NCBI GenBank assembly: GCA_965279115.1
Contig: OZ257137.1
Location: 4,030,001 to 4,094,000, forward strand
Length of the DNA: 64,000 nt
Source of the DNA: JAEUOS01 sp965279115
Lineage (GTDB): Bacteria > Pseudomonadota > Gammaproteobacteria > Burkholderiales > JAEUOS01
Reading direction: 5' to 3'
Below, piece by piece: positions 15,203 through 23,550 of the stretch (position 1 is the stretch's first letter; each line of letters opens with the position of its first letter). Position numbers and translations under genes: made by a program. Under the pieces are notes generated by a model. That model was given only the letters and a program-made list of their open reading frames with translations, ran no database searches and had not been told where the DNA came from.

Positions 15203-17491
15203 TCAGGCCCTGAGCGTCACCGGTTCGAGCGAATCCCCCTGGGCAAATACGCGGCCGATGATGGCGGTGTGCGCATATCCGGCTGCGCGTAGTTCCGCGA
15301 CGCATCGGGTCGCCGACTCCGCGGGCACGCTGGCAAGGAGGCCGCCGGCGGTCTGCGGATCGAAAATCAGCGGATAGCGCGGATGCCTGACGAAGTCGGC
15401 CTGGTTGGCGAGCGCGCGGCGCAGCCGCACATTGGCCGGCTGCAGCGAACTGAGGATGCCGGCCGCCGCGGTTTCCTCGGCGCCGTCGAGCACCGGCAGG
15501 GTGCCCAGATCCAGCTCGATGTCCACGCCCGAAGGACGCGTCATCTCCACCAGGTGGCCAAGCAGGCCGAAGCCGGTCAGGTCGGTGCAGGCGGTTGCGC
15601 CGAAGCGCGCGAGGATCTTCGCGCCGGCGGCATTGGAGACACACATCGAGTCGAGCGCCGCGTCGATCCAGCGTCCGCGCACCTTCAAGAGCGGCAGGGC
15701 GGCGAACAGGGTGCCGGTACCGATCGGCTTGGTGAGCAGCAGCAGGTTGCCCGGGCGCATGCCGCCCTTCCTCATGACCGCTTCGAGGTTCGCGTCGATC
15801 AGGCCGTTGATCGCGAAGCCGAGCGCCAGCTCCTGGCCTTCGCCGGTGTGCCCGCCCACCAGCGCGCAGCCGGCGGCATTGAGCATCTCCACGGCGCCCG
15901 ACATCATCTGGAACAGGGTTTCCTCGACCTTGGCTTCCAGGCCCGGAGGCACGGTGACCACCGAGGTGGCCGATTGCGGCTCGCCCCCCATGGCGAACAC
16001 ATCACCCAGCGCATGGTTGGCGGCGATCTTGCCGAACACATACGGGTCGTCGACGAAGGCGCGGAAAAAATCCACCGTGTGCACCATCGCCTTGCCCGGG
16101 GGAACGCGCACCACGGCGGCGTCGTCGGGCGATTTCAGGCCGATCAGCACGTCGTCGCGCTCGATCGGGTGCAAGGCGCCGAGCGCCCGCGACAGCACTG
16201 TCGCGCCCACCTTCGCACCGCAGCCGCCGCAGCGCATGGCGATCGCGGAGATGGCCTGCGCGCTTTCCTCCGCGTCGAGCTTCACTTGCGGTGCGCTCGT
16301 GCCGGCCGGCGCCGTCGTGGCCGAAGCCATGTCCGGGAATTCGCGGAATTTCGCCATGAAGCGCCGGTCAATCCAGTCCTTCCAGCGCCATACCCATGCG
16401 CCCTGGAACCCCAGCCAGCCGCGCGATGCCACGGCGTTGCGATCACCGGTGGAAATCAGCGCCAGCCAGCGCCGCTGCGGGCGATAGTCCAGGAGCGCCT
16501 GCCCGGCGAGGGCGCGGCGCAGGTTTTCCGCCAGTGGCGGGCCCATGCGCACGGCGAACACGCCGGCCTTTTCCAGCGGATGGTTCACCATCGCCGCGAT
16601 GTCGCCGGCGGCGAACACCAGCGGGTCGGTCACGGTCTGCAGCGTGTCGCCCACCTTGATGAAGCCGTCGCCGTCAAGTTCCAGGCCGGTACCGGCAAGC
16701 CACGGCGCGCCACCGGCGCGCGTGACCCACATCACTTCGTCGGCGGCGAACTCCTCGCCGCGCGCGGTGGCAACGCCGCCGTTCGAGACCGAGCGGATCT
16801 CGCCGTCCAGATGCACATGCACCCCGCGGGCTTCAAGGACGCGCCCGAAAGCACCGCGCACCCAGGCATTGTGGGTCGGCAGGATCGCACCGCCACTGGT
16901 GAACAGGTGGAATTCGAGTTCGTCCGGATTGCGCCCGAGCGCGCGCAGTTCGTTGCCCAGCCGGTACTGCATGGCCAGCAACAGCTCGACGCCGCCCGCA
17001 CCGCCGCCCACCACGGCAATGCGGTTGACACCCGCATGCGAGCGTACCCGCTCCAGCAGGGCCAGCCAGCGCTGGTTGAACTCGAAAATCGGCTTGACCG
17101 GCACCGCATGTTCGGTAGCGCCCGGCACGCCCGCCAGTTGCGGGGTGGAGCCGATGTTGATCGACGCGAGATCGTAGGCGATCGGGGGCCGGCCGGCCAA
17201 CAGCACCTTGCGCGCCGCCCGGTCCAGCCCGGTCACCTGCGCGCGGATGAAGCGTGCGCCGGCGAATTGCGCCAGGCGCCGCAGGTCGATGTGGACGTCG
17301 TCGAAGCTGTAGTGGCCGGCGATGTAGCCCGGCAACATGCCCGAGTAGGGCGTGTCGGTGTCGCGGCAGATCACTGTCAGGCGCACGCCCGGCACGGGGC
17401 GCATGCCGAACATGCGGATCACGCCCACATGGCTGTGGCCACCGCCGATGAGGACGATGTCGCGCAGGACGGCTTGCTGGGGGGGCTGCAT
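15203..17491 (-). CDS. selD: Fused FAD/NAD(P) oxidoreductase-selenide, water dikinase (SelD)
   Basis: 762 residues from ATG 17491. Residues 1-390 are a type II NADH dehydrogenase-like flavoprotein: LIGGGHSHVGVI (14-25) binds FAD, AVVGGGAGGVEL (159-170) binds NAD(P)H, and LVFAAGDIAAM (291-301) is the second FAD motif. A linker rich in Ala, Thr and Pro follows. From about 410 to the end lies a complete SelD: CGGCGAKVG places catalytic Cys424 and Lys427, followed by GGHTGEGQELALGFAING and TDLTGFGLLGHL. SelD makes selenophosphate from selenide and ATP; Cys replaces the Sec found in some homologues. The flavoprotein half may supply reduced selenium. No selA, selB, tRNA-Sec or selU gene is in the window. 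Confidence 0.93.
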   Translation of the reverse strand: MQPPQQAVLRDIVLIGGGHSHVGVIRMFGMRPVPGVRLTVICRDTDTPYSGMLPGYIAGHYSFDDVHIDLRRLAQFAGARFIRAQVTGLDRAARKVLLAGRPPIAYDLASINIGSTPQLAGVPGATEHAVPVKPIFEFNQRWLALLERVRSHAGVNRIAVVGGGAGGVELLLAMQYRLGNELRALGRNPDELEFHLFTSGGAILPTHNAWVRGAFGRVLEARGVHVHLDGEIRSVSNGGVATARGEEFAADEVMWVTRAGGAPWLAGTGLELDGDGFIKVGDTLQTVTDPLVFAAGDIAAMVNHPLEKAGVFAVRMGPPLAENLRRALAGQALLDYRPQRRWLALISTGDRNAVASRGWLGFQGAWVWRWKDWIDRRFMAKFREFPDMASATTAPAGTSAPQVKLDAEESAQAISAIAMRCGGCGAKVGATVLSRALGALHPIERDDVLIGLKSPDDAAVVRVPPGKAMVHTVDFFRAFVDDPYVFGKIAANHALGDVFAMGGEPQSATSVVTVPPGLEAKVEETLFQMMSGAVEMLNAAGCALVGGHTGEGQELALGFAINGLIDANLEAVMRKGGMRPGNLLLLTKPIGTGTLFAALPLLKVRGRWIDAALDSMCVSNAAGAKILARFGATACTDLTGFGLLGHLVEMTRPSGVDIELDLGTLPVLDGAEETAAAGILSSLQPANVRLRRALANQADFVRHPRYPLIFDPQTAGGLLASVPAESATRCVAELRAAGYAHTAIIGRVFAQGDSLEPVTLRA

Positions 17492-17617
17492 ATTGCTTGC
17501 GGACCCGGAGACGGATCGGATGGTTGACGCGGGCGCGAGTTTAGCGCCCGTCGGGCAGCCCGCCCGGCGCGCGGATGTGGCAGGATGCGGGCCTGTTGCC
17601 TTTCCTGCGGATTTGCC

Positions 17618-18010
17618 GTGATCCACTCCAGCCCTTCATTCCGCTTTTTGACCTTGCCCGCGCGCCTGTTGCTGCTGGCAGTGCCCCTGCTGCTGGTTCT
17701 GGGCGGGTGCAGCAGCCCGCGGTTGTGGCCCTTCGGTGAAGCCGAAAGCCGACCCGTGGTTCCGGAAAATTCGGTCCAGTACCAGTGCACCGGCAGCAAG
17801 CGCTTTTTCCTGCGCATGCTTGCCAATGGCGACGCGTGGGTCATACTGCCGGAGCGGGAATTCAGGCTGGCGCGCGTGGCGTCCGCGCCAGGCAGGCGTT
17901 TCTCGAACGGCGCGGCGGTTCTTGAGATGGGCGATGCCACCTCCGAGACCAGCCTGAATGACGGCCCCGCGATCGCGTTCTCCGGCTGCAAGGTGGCGGA
18001 AAAGCCGTAA
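17618..18010 (+). CDS. Lipoprotein with MliC-like lysozyme-inhibitor domain
   Basis: 130 residues from GTG 17618; an ATG at 17585 in the same frame would give an awkwardly long, Cys-rich leader. The signal has basic, hydrophobic and lipobox regions (LLLVLGGC). The remaining ~100 residues show a two-Cys beta-barrel pattern, VQYQCTGSKRFFLRMLANG, DAWVILPEREFRLARV, ASAPGRRFSNGAAVLEMG and AIAFSGCKV, which resembles the MliC family of C-type lysozyme inhibitors. The SGxxYxxG-type loop is altered to PGRRFSNG, so binding of lysozyme is plausible rather than assured. It diverges from the SelD fusion gene. Confidence 0.75.
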   Translation: MIHSSPSFRFLTLPARLLLLAVPLLLVLGGCSSPRLWPFGEAESRPVVPENSVQYQCTGSKRFFLRMLANGDAWVILPEREFRLARVASAPGRRFSNGAAVLEMGDATSETSLNDGPAIAFSGCKVAEKP

Positions 18011-18081
18011 GGTCGCGGCGCGTTTTTCATGGACAAGGCGGCGTCCGACCGCCGGGTGAAAGTTATCAAGGGAGACAATCC

Positions 18082-19065
18082 ATGCAGCATCCGATCAACC
18101 GGCGGCGTTTCGGCAAGGCCGTGCTTTCCGCCGCGCTGGCGGGCGCAACGCCGCTCGCGGCGCGTGCGCAGGCCTGGCCCGCCGGCCGTGTGAACCTCAT
18201 CATTCCTTTCCCGGCCGGGGCGGCGACCGACATCACCGGGCGCATCGTGGCCGAAAAGCTGGCGCAGATGTGGGGCCAGCCGGTGGTCATCGACAACCGG
18301 GGCGGCGGCAACGGCCTGCCGGCGGCGGAAGCCGCGGCGCGCGCCAGACCCGACGGCCAGACCCTGCTCCTGACCTCGGCCATGACGCATGCGGTCAACC
18401 CGGGCCTGTACGAAAAGCTGCCCTACCATCCGATCGACGATTTCGAGCCGGTCTCGCAATTCGGCCGCCTGCCCTTCGTGGTGCTGGTGCCGACCGACTC
18501 GAAACTGCGCACGCTCGCCGACCTCACCGCGCTGCTCAAGGCGGAGCCGGGCCGGCACAATTTTGGCGCCGGCTCGCTGCCCGCGCGGGTGGCCTCCGAA
18601 CTGTATCGGCAACTGGCCGGTGTCGATGCGCTGCATATCGGCTACAAGAGCAATCCGCAGGCATTCCCCGACCTGCTGTCCGGCCGGCTGACCTTCATGA
18701 CCATCGACACCACCAACGGCCGCCTGCAGGTCGATGGCGGCAAGATGCGCGGCCTGGCGGTGACCACCCCGCAGCGCGATCCCAAACTGCCGCAGGTGCC
18801 CTCGGCGCCCGAGGCGGGATTGCCGGAGTTCCTGCTATCCACCTGGACCGGCTTTTACGCCCCCAAGGGCACGCCGCGCGACCTGGTGCGGCGTATCAAC
18901 CGTGATATCGTGGCCGCCTGCAATGACGCCCAGTTGCTGGCGCGCTTTGAAGGCCTGGGCGGCCGTCCGATCACATCCACGCCGGAGGAATTCGCCGCCT
19001 TCACCAAAAGCGAGATCGACCGCTGGGGCAAAATCATCAAGAGCGCCAACATCAAGCTCGACTAG
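18082..19065 (+). CDS. Bug-type TTT receptor with Tat-like signal
   Basis: 327 residues. The N-terminus has twin arginines (NRRRFGKAVLSAALAG) ahead of a hydrophobic stretch and an AxA cleavage site (ARAQA), so export by Tat is possible. The core motifs WPAGRVNLIIPFPAGAATDI, GQPVVIDNRGGGNGLPAAE and RPDGQT identify the Bug family. The following gene, 11 bases downstream, encodes a TauD/TfdA-type dioxygenase, so the receptor probably feeds that enzyme with its acid substrate. No membrane subunits are nearby. Confidence 0.92.
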   Translation: MQHPINRRRFGKAVLSAALAGATPLAARAQAWPAGRVNLIIPFPAGAATDITGRIVAEKLAQMWGQPVVIDNRGGGNGLPAAEAAARARPDGQTLLLTSAMTHAVNPGLYEKLPYHPIDDFEPVSQFGRLPFVVLVPTDSKLRTLADLTALLKAEPGRHNFGAGSLPARVASELYRQLAGVDALHIGYKSNPQAFPDLLSGRLTFMTIDTTNGRLQVDGGKMRGLAVTTPQRDPKLPQVPSAPEAGLPEFLLSTWTGFYAPKGTPRDLVRRINRDIVAACNDAQLLARFEGLGGRPITSTPEEFAAFTKSEIDRWGKIIKSANIKLD

Positions 19066-19076
19066 GGAGACCAACC

Positions 19077-19964
19077 ATGCAAAGCAGCAGCCTGCGCGGA
19101 AACAACGGCCCGCGCTATCGCCATCTCGCCGAAGTGGCGGCGCCCTACAAGACCCTCACGGTCGACAAGCTCACGCCCATCATCGGTGCCGAACTTGGCG
19201 GCGTGGACCTGGCCAGGCCTCTGCCGGAGGGGCAACTCGACGAGATCCATCGTGCATTGGCCGAAAACCTGGTGATCTTCTTTCGCGACCAGCACATCAG
19301 CAAGGAACAGCACCTCGCCTTCGGGCGCAATTTCGGTGGTCTGCATATCCACCCGGCCGCACCGCATGAGCCCGGCATGCCCGAAATGATGATCATCCAC
19401 GCCGACCGCAACTCGCCGCGCGCCAACGGCGAGGGCTGGCATTCCGACGTCAGTTGCGACATCGAACCGCCGATGGGCAGCATGCTTTACATCCGCACCT
19501 GCCCGCCGCATGGCGGCGACACCCTGTTCGCCAGCATGTACGCGGCCTACGAAGCCTTGTCGGACCGCATGAAGGCCTACCTCGACGGACTGACCGCCCT
19601 GCACGACAGCGACCATGTGTACCGCGGCACCTACGCCAACTACGGCGTGGCCGACAAGCCCGAGTACCCGCGCGCCAACCATCCGGTGGTGCGTACCCAC
19701 CCGGTGACCGGGCGCAAGGCGCTGTATGTGAACCGCGGCTTCACCACCTGCATCAACGGCATCCCGCGCGACGAGAGCGACGGCATCCTCTCCTATCTGT
19801 TCGCGCACATGGAGAACCCGATCTTCCAGTGCCGCTTCCGCTGGCGCGAGAATTCCATCGCCTTCTGGGACAACCGCTGCGCCCAGCATCGCGCCATGTG
19901 GGATTACTGGCCGCATACCCGCAGCGGCAACCGCGTGACCATCGCAGGCGACAAGCCGTATTGA
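19077..19964 (+). CDS. TauD/TfdA family 2-oxoglutarate-dependent dioxygenase
   Basis: 295 residues of the double-stranded beta-helix Fe(II) family. Iron ligands are the HxD in GWHSDVS (His122, Asp124) and the distal His271 in NRCAQHRAMWDY; Arg286 in SGNRVTI would hold 2-oxoglutarate. The N-terminal block IIGAELGGVDLARPL is typical of taurine and 2,4-D dioxygenases. These enzymes hydroxylate a substrate so that sulfite, a phenol or an aldehyde is released. Paired with a Bug receptor, it is likely to act on an imported organic acid; taurine itself cannot be asserted. Confidence 0.93.
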   Translation: MQSSSLRGNNGPRYRHLAEVAAPYKTLTVDKLTPIIGAELGGVDLARPLPEGQLDEIHRALAENLVIFFRDQHISKEQHLAFGRNFGGLHIHPAAPHEPGMPEMMIIHADRNSPRANGEGWHSDVSCDIEPPMGSMLYIRTCPPHGGDTLFASMYAAYEALSDRMKAYLDGLTALHDSDHVYRGTYANYGVADKPEYPRANHPVVRTHPVTGRKALYVNRGFTTCINGIPRDESDGILSYLFAHMENPIFQCRFRWRENSIAFWDNRCAQHRAMWDYWPHTRSGNRVTIAGDKPY

Positions 19965-20131
19965 AGCCCGAGTCGGCCCGCCGGTTGTGCGCAATCCCGG
20001 ACGTTCTGGCCATTCTCCCGCTGGCAACGGTTTGAGTGTTGCGGGAACGCGACGCAGCGCTGCGCGAGTTTGCGTGAATTCCGTGCTTTGTGAAATACTG
20101 CGTTGATTATTATTGTTATTTTTGAGGTTAC

Positions 20132-21274
20132 ATGTCGATCCCAGTAGGCCTTAAGCTTGTTCCCGTGCGTTATCCGGTGGTGTTTGCCGGATTGCTGCTC
20201 CTGGGTTTCGGCAGTGCGCAAGCGGCGCTCTTGCGTGTAGATCCGTGTGCGCCTCCCGGGGAGATCCTGGTTGCCGCTGCGGTGGTGGCCTCGCCAGCGG
20301 ACTGCGATACCCCGGCACCGGTGGGCGTATCGCAACCCGGTGTGACCAATTCCGCGATCAACGGCACGGCATCGACGGTCGGTTCGACCATCGGCGGTGT
20401 GGTGGGCGGGGCTTTTGGCGGCGGCGCTGGCGGCGGTTTGGCTGCGGCTGGCGGCGTAACGCGCATGGCGCTGGGCGGCCAGACCGGCCAGGCGGCGGCG
20501 GCCGGCGCACCGCGCTGGAACCTGTGGGCGGCGTACTCCCATGTGGATGTGGGCTACAGCTTCCAGCCGCTGCAGTCGGGCGGCAGCGCCAATCTTTTCC
20601 TCGGCGGCATCGACTACGTGATCAGCAACAGCCTGATCGCCGGCGTCGCGGTCACCGACGAGCGGACCCGTGTCGATACGCCGTACAACGGCGGCAAGAT
20701 CAGCGGCGACGGCAACACCGTGGCGCCGTACCTGGGCTGGCGCATCAATCGCGAATGGACACTGGATGCGAGCCTGGGCTTTGGCGACACCAAGCTTTCG
20801 TCCACCGACAACAGCGTTGCCGGCGGCATCACCGGTTCGAACAAGGTGAGCCGCTCAATGGGCACGCTGGGTCTGGCCTACAACCAGGCGATGGGGCGCT
20901 GGCTCCTTACCGGCAAGGGCAGCCTGCTGGCGATTGAAAACCGCTTCAGCGCCTTCACGCTGTCGAACAACACGTTCGTCAGTGGCTCGACGGTGCGGAC
21001 CACGCAGGCGCGGCTGGGCGGCCAGGCGGCCTACAACGCGGGCAACATCGTGCCCTTTGTCGGCCTGACCTACATCTACGACCTTGAGCGTACCGAGCAG
21101 GCGGCCATCGGCGGGCAGAACGCGGCGAATGACCGTGACGGCTGGCAGATTCGCGCGGGCTTGAACATCCGCTCCTCCGGCGCGCTGTACGGCGGCATCG
21201 TGCTTAGCTCCGAAGTGGGCCGCTCGCAGGTCAAGAACGACCAGATTCTGGTCAATCTCGGGGTGCGCTTCTAG
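20132..21274 (+). CDS. Outer-membrane autotransporter-type beta-barrel protein
   Basis: 380 residues with a signal peptide (VVFAGLLLLGFGSAQA) and a start preceded by GAGG. A low-complexity Gly/Ala linker (about residues 85-115) comes before a C-terminal ~250-residue barrel with alternating strands such as WNLWAAYSHVDVGYSF, NTVAPYLGWRINREWTLDAS and ALYGGIVLSSEVGRSQ. It ends LVNLGVRF, with the terminal Phe used for BAM-dependent insertion. The N-terminal passenger is very short, so it may be a stand-alone barrel rather than a secretion autotransporter. The 167-base gap before it is AT-rich near the start codon, with no clear operator. Confidence 0.82.
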   Translation: MSIPVGLKLVPVRYPVVFAGLLLLGFGSAQAALLRVDPCAPPGEILVAAAVVASPADCDTPAPVGVSQPGVTNSAINGTASTVGSTIGGVVGGAFGGGAGGGLAAAGGVTRMALGGQTGQAAAAGAPRWNLWAAYSHVDVGYSFQPLQSGGSANLFLGGIDYVISNSLIAGVAVTDERTRVDTPYNGGKISGDGNTVAPYLGWRINREWTLDASLGFGDTKLSSTDNSVAGGITGSNKVSRSMGTLGLAYNQAMGRWLLTGKGSLLAIENRFSAFTLSNNTFVSGSTVRTTQARLGGQAAYNAGNIVPFVGLTYIYDLERTEQAAIGGQNAANDRDGWQIRAGLNIRSSGALYGGIVLSSEVGRSQVKNDQILVNLGVRF

Positions 21275-21367
21275 GCGGGGCTCTTCGGCGGTTCGCTACG
21301 GCGATGCACCAGGCCCGTGCGCCGCATTGTGTCGACGGGTTTTACATCAATGCCTCGAATATCTGAG

Positions 21368-21404
21368 AGGCGATCGCCCGAACGGTTTCAATCGCCTGTT
21401 TTTT
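21368..21404 (+). terminator. Probable intrinsic terminator after the barrel gene
   Basis: AGGCGAT (21368-21374) pairs with ATCGCCT (21391-21397), followed by G and six T residues. The 16-base loop is long and an alternative GGCGATCGCC self-palindrome exists inside it, so the call is moderate. Confidence 0.5.
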
Positions 21405-21420
21405 AAAGGGATTGGAATTT

Positions 21421-21435
21421 GGGCGTGATTCTTGC
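21421..21435 (+). promoter_or_regulatory. Predicted sigma-54 (-24/-12) promoter of the PEP-CTERM gene
   Basis: The stretch GGGCGTGATTCTTGC has the invariant GG (21422-21423) and GC (21434-21435) exactly 10 bases apart, and matches GGC..G....TTGC of the consensus. Transcription would start near 21447, leaving a 32-base leader with a GGAG site before ATG 21479. An 8-bp inverted repeat (GATTCTTG / CAAGAATC) spans the -12 region to the start site. PEP-CTERM genes in betaproteobacteria are known to be RpoN/PrsR controlled. Confidence 0.65.
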
Positions 21436-21478
21436 GTTTACCCAAGAATCCCGTTCATAAATCCTGGAGTCAACCACC

Positions 21479-22261
21479 ATGCACCGATTCGGACTCAAAG
21501 GCCTCCTCGCGGCAGTTGCGGCACTGACCTTTGCAGCCAGTGCCCCGGCAACAGCGGTCGTGCCCGCGGCGTCGGCTTCAATCGACTGGACGACCTTCAG
21601 CTACCAGCTTTTCAGTTTTGGCAACCCGACCCCCACGCTGACGATGGATCCGTTGACGCAAAGCACAAGCATCTATGCGCAGCAGAGTGAGAACGCCGCC
21701 GACGGCGTGGGCGACTGGACCACCGGTCCGTTGAGTGTCACCGATGGCGTCGCCACCGCCTCGGCCACCAGCGGGATGCTGTCCGCCCAGTTCACGTCTC
21801 TGCCGCCGGTCCCCGGTCTGAGCGCACAATCGTCCCGTTCCGGGTCGTTCGTGCTGAGCGCCAATTCGTATGTGGTCTTCTCCGTCAACGTCGACACGAC
21901 CATCAACATGACGGCGCCTACCGGTGGGGCCGCCTACGCCTGGTCTTACCTGAGCGCGGAAGGCCAGGACATGTTCGGCGGAGCGGATACGCAGCGCTCC
22001 ACCACCGACAAGATCTCGTGGGCCGCGGGGCTTGGGACGCCGGTGCAAAACTCGGGAACGTTGTACGCGACCTTCGCCAACCTGACTGCGGAAGACCTCA
22101 GCGGCACCATCAACGCGTTCGCACAGGTCAACAGCTACGGTGCCACGATCGTCTTCGTTCCGGAAGTGCCGGAGCCCGGTACTTACATGATGTTGCTTGC
22201 CGGTCTGGCTTTGCTGGGTACAGTGGCCGCGCGCCGCAACGCGCTGCCGATACGGTCGTAA
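21479..22261 (+). CDS. PEP-CTERM sorting domain protein
   Basis: 260 residues. A signal peptide (GLLAAVAALTFAASAPATA) is followed by a Ser/Thr/Gly-rich extracellular domain of no recognised family. The C-terminus carries the sorting signal: VPEPGTYMMLLAGLALLGTV then a basic tail (AARRN). Exosortase EpsH cleaves such tails and the proteins end up linked to exopolysaccharide or floc matrix. Neither exosortase nor polysaccharide genes occur here, so it is a dispersed target of a system elsewhere in the genome. Strong intrinsic terminator downstream and likely sigma-54 promoter upstream make it a single-gene unit. Confidence 0.93.
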   Translation: MHRFGLKGLLAAVAALTFAASAPATAVVPAASASIDWTTFSYQLFSFGNPTPTLTMDPLTQSTSIYAQQSENAADGVGDWTTGPLSVTDGVATASATSGMLSAQFTSLPPVPGLSAQSSRSGSFVLSANSYVVFSVNVDTTINMTAPTGGAAYAWSYLSAEGQDMFGGADTQRSTTDKISWAAGLGTPVQNSGTLYATFANLTAEDLSGTINAFAQVNSYGATIVFVPEVPEPGTYMMLLAGLALLGTVAARRNALPIRS

Positions 22262-22275
22262 ACCGATATCTGCCG

Positions 22276-22306
22276 AAAAACGGCGCCGGCAGGCGCCGTT
22301 TTTTTT
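22276..22306. terminator. Strong bidirectional intrinsic terminator
   Basis: A 12-bp stem (AAAAACGGCGCC pairing with GGCGCCG plus T's) around the loop GGCA, followed by a T-run to 22306. It serves the PEP-CTERM gene on the plus strand; the A-run on its left side would give a T-tract for the convergent minus-strand gene, whose stop is at 22308. Confidence 0.9.
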
Positions 22307-22307
22307 G

Positions 22308-23438
22308 CTACCAGCCGGAAAAACGCGGCCACATTGCCGTGATTTCCGGACTGTCGCCATGCACGGCCAGATAACGGTCGTGTTGCGCCCCGGTGGCGCA
22401 GGCATGATTGGGCAATACGCGCAAACGCGTGCCCAGGGGCAGCATGGGCGTTTTCGCCGGGTCGTCGGAGCGGTGGGCGATGATGCCGTGTTCCTGGTTG
22501 GCGCCGCGCATGATCAGCTCCGGGATCGGCCGGCCGGCTTCGTCGCACACCAGTCCGTAGCCCTGGTCGATGGCCTGCTTCTCGGTGCCGCGGTCGCGCG
22601 ACATCGCCATCCAGCCCGCATCGGTGATCACCCAGCCTTTTTCGCGCTGGTGGCCGATCACCGTGGTCAGCACTGAAAGCGCGATGTCCTCGACGCGGCA
22701 TACTCCGATGCCCGCCATCACCAGGTCGAAGAACACGAAGACGCCGGCGCGCACCTCGGTAACACCTTCGAGCGATTGCGCGTAGGTGGCGGTCGGGCTG
22801 GAGCCGACACTGACGATGCCGCAGGGCAGCCCGGCACCGCGCAGGCGGTCGGCTGCGCCAACGGTGCGCGCGCGTTCCTGTTCCGCCATGGCGCGGATCG
22901 CGTCGTCGGAGCGGCAATCGTAGGACGAGCCGGCATGGGTCATCACCCCCGCCAGCGAGCCGGCGGCGTGCAGGATGCGGCCGATTTCCGCAAGTTCGGG
23001 CGCATCGGGCGCCACGCCCGAGCGATGGCCGTCGCAATCGATCTCCACCAGGGTGGGGATCGCCGCTCCGGTACCGCGCGCATGCGCCGCGACCGCCGTG
23101 GCGGCCTCGACGCTGTCGAGAATGACCTTCAGTTCCACGCCACGCGCGCGCAGGTTGGACACATGCGCGAGCTTGCCTGGCGTGATGCCCACCGCGTAGA
23201 GGATGTCGGTGAAGCCATGGCCGGCGAAGTACTCGGCCTCCTTGAGCGTGGACACCGTGGCCGGGCCGATGCCGCTGTCGTACATGCGGCGCGCGACGTC
23301 GACCGCCTTGGCGGTTTTCAGGTGCGGACGGAACGCGACCCCCAGCGATGCCAGGCGCTTGCGCATGCGCGCGATGTTGGCATCCATGGTCGGCACGTCA
23401 AGCACCAGGGCAGGGGTTTCGATGTCGGAAAGTTGCAT
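22308..23438 (-). CDS. PLP-dependent D-threonine aldolase/D-serine dehydratase-like (DSD1 family)
   Basis: 376 residues from ATG 23438. The fold-type III alanine racemase-like N-terminus has the PLP lysine in FRPHLKTAKAVDVA. The C-terminal zinc site characteristic of the DSD1 group is present as LPNHACATGAQHD, with His and Cys ligands. These enzymes deaminate D-serine or cleave D-3-hydroxy-amino acids such as D-threonine. The gene diverges from an enolase-superfamily enzyme with 112 bases between them, and they may share a sugar-acid or hydroxy-acid regulon. The exact substrate is not readable. Confidence 0.9.
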   Translation of the reverse strand: MQLSDIETPALVLDVPTMDANIARMRKRLASLGVAFRPHLKTAKAVDVARRMYDSGIGPATVSTLKEAEYFAGHGFTDILYAVGITPGKLAHVSNLRARGVELKVILDSVEAATAVAAHARGTGAAIPTLVEIDCDGHRSGVAPDAPELAEIGRILHAAGSLAGVMTHAGSSYDCRSDDAIRAMAEQERARTVGAADRLRGAGLPCGIVSVGSSPTATYAQSLEGVTEVRAGVFVFFDLVMAGIGVCRVEDIALSVLTTVIGHQREKGWVITDAGWMAMSRDRGTEKQAIDQGYGLVCDEAGRPIPELIMRGANQEHGIIAHRSDDPAKTPMLPLGTRLRVLPNHACATGAQHDRYLAVHGDSPEITAMWPRFSGW

Positions 23439-23550
23439 CTTGCGGCGAGGACGATATGAATGTCCCCGATTGTGCCTGAAGGCCGGCAGGTGGCGCGACG
23501 CCCGGGCGCATAATTCGCCCGTCCAAACAGGAGCATCCGGGAGACACGAG

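Noticed and set aside
13203..15644. Minus-strand frame of 813 codons across the MATE and GFA genes
   Set aside because: It overlaps MATE, GFA and SelD coding in another frame; only those have recognisable proteins.
15203..17491. Selenocysteine in the SelD active site
   Set aside because: The catalytic position is an ordinary Cys codon and the frame has no internal TGA.
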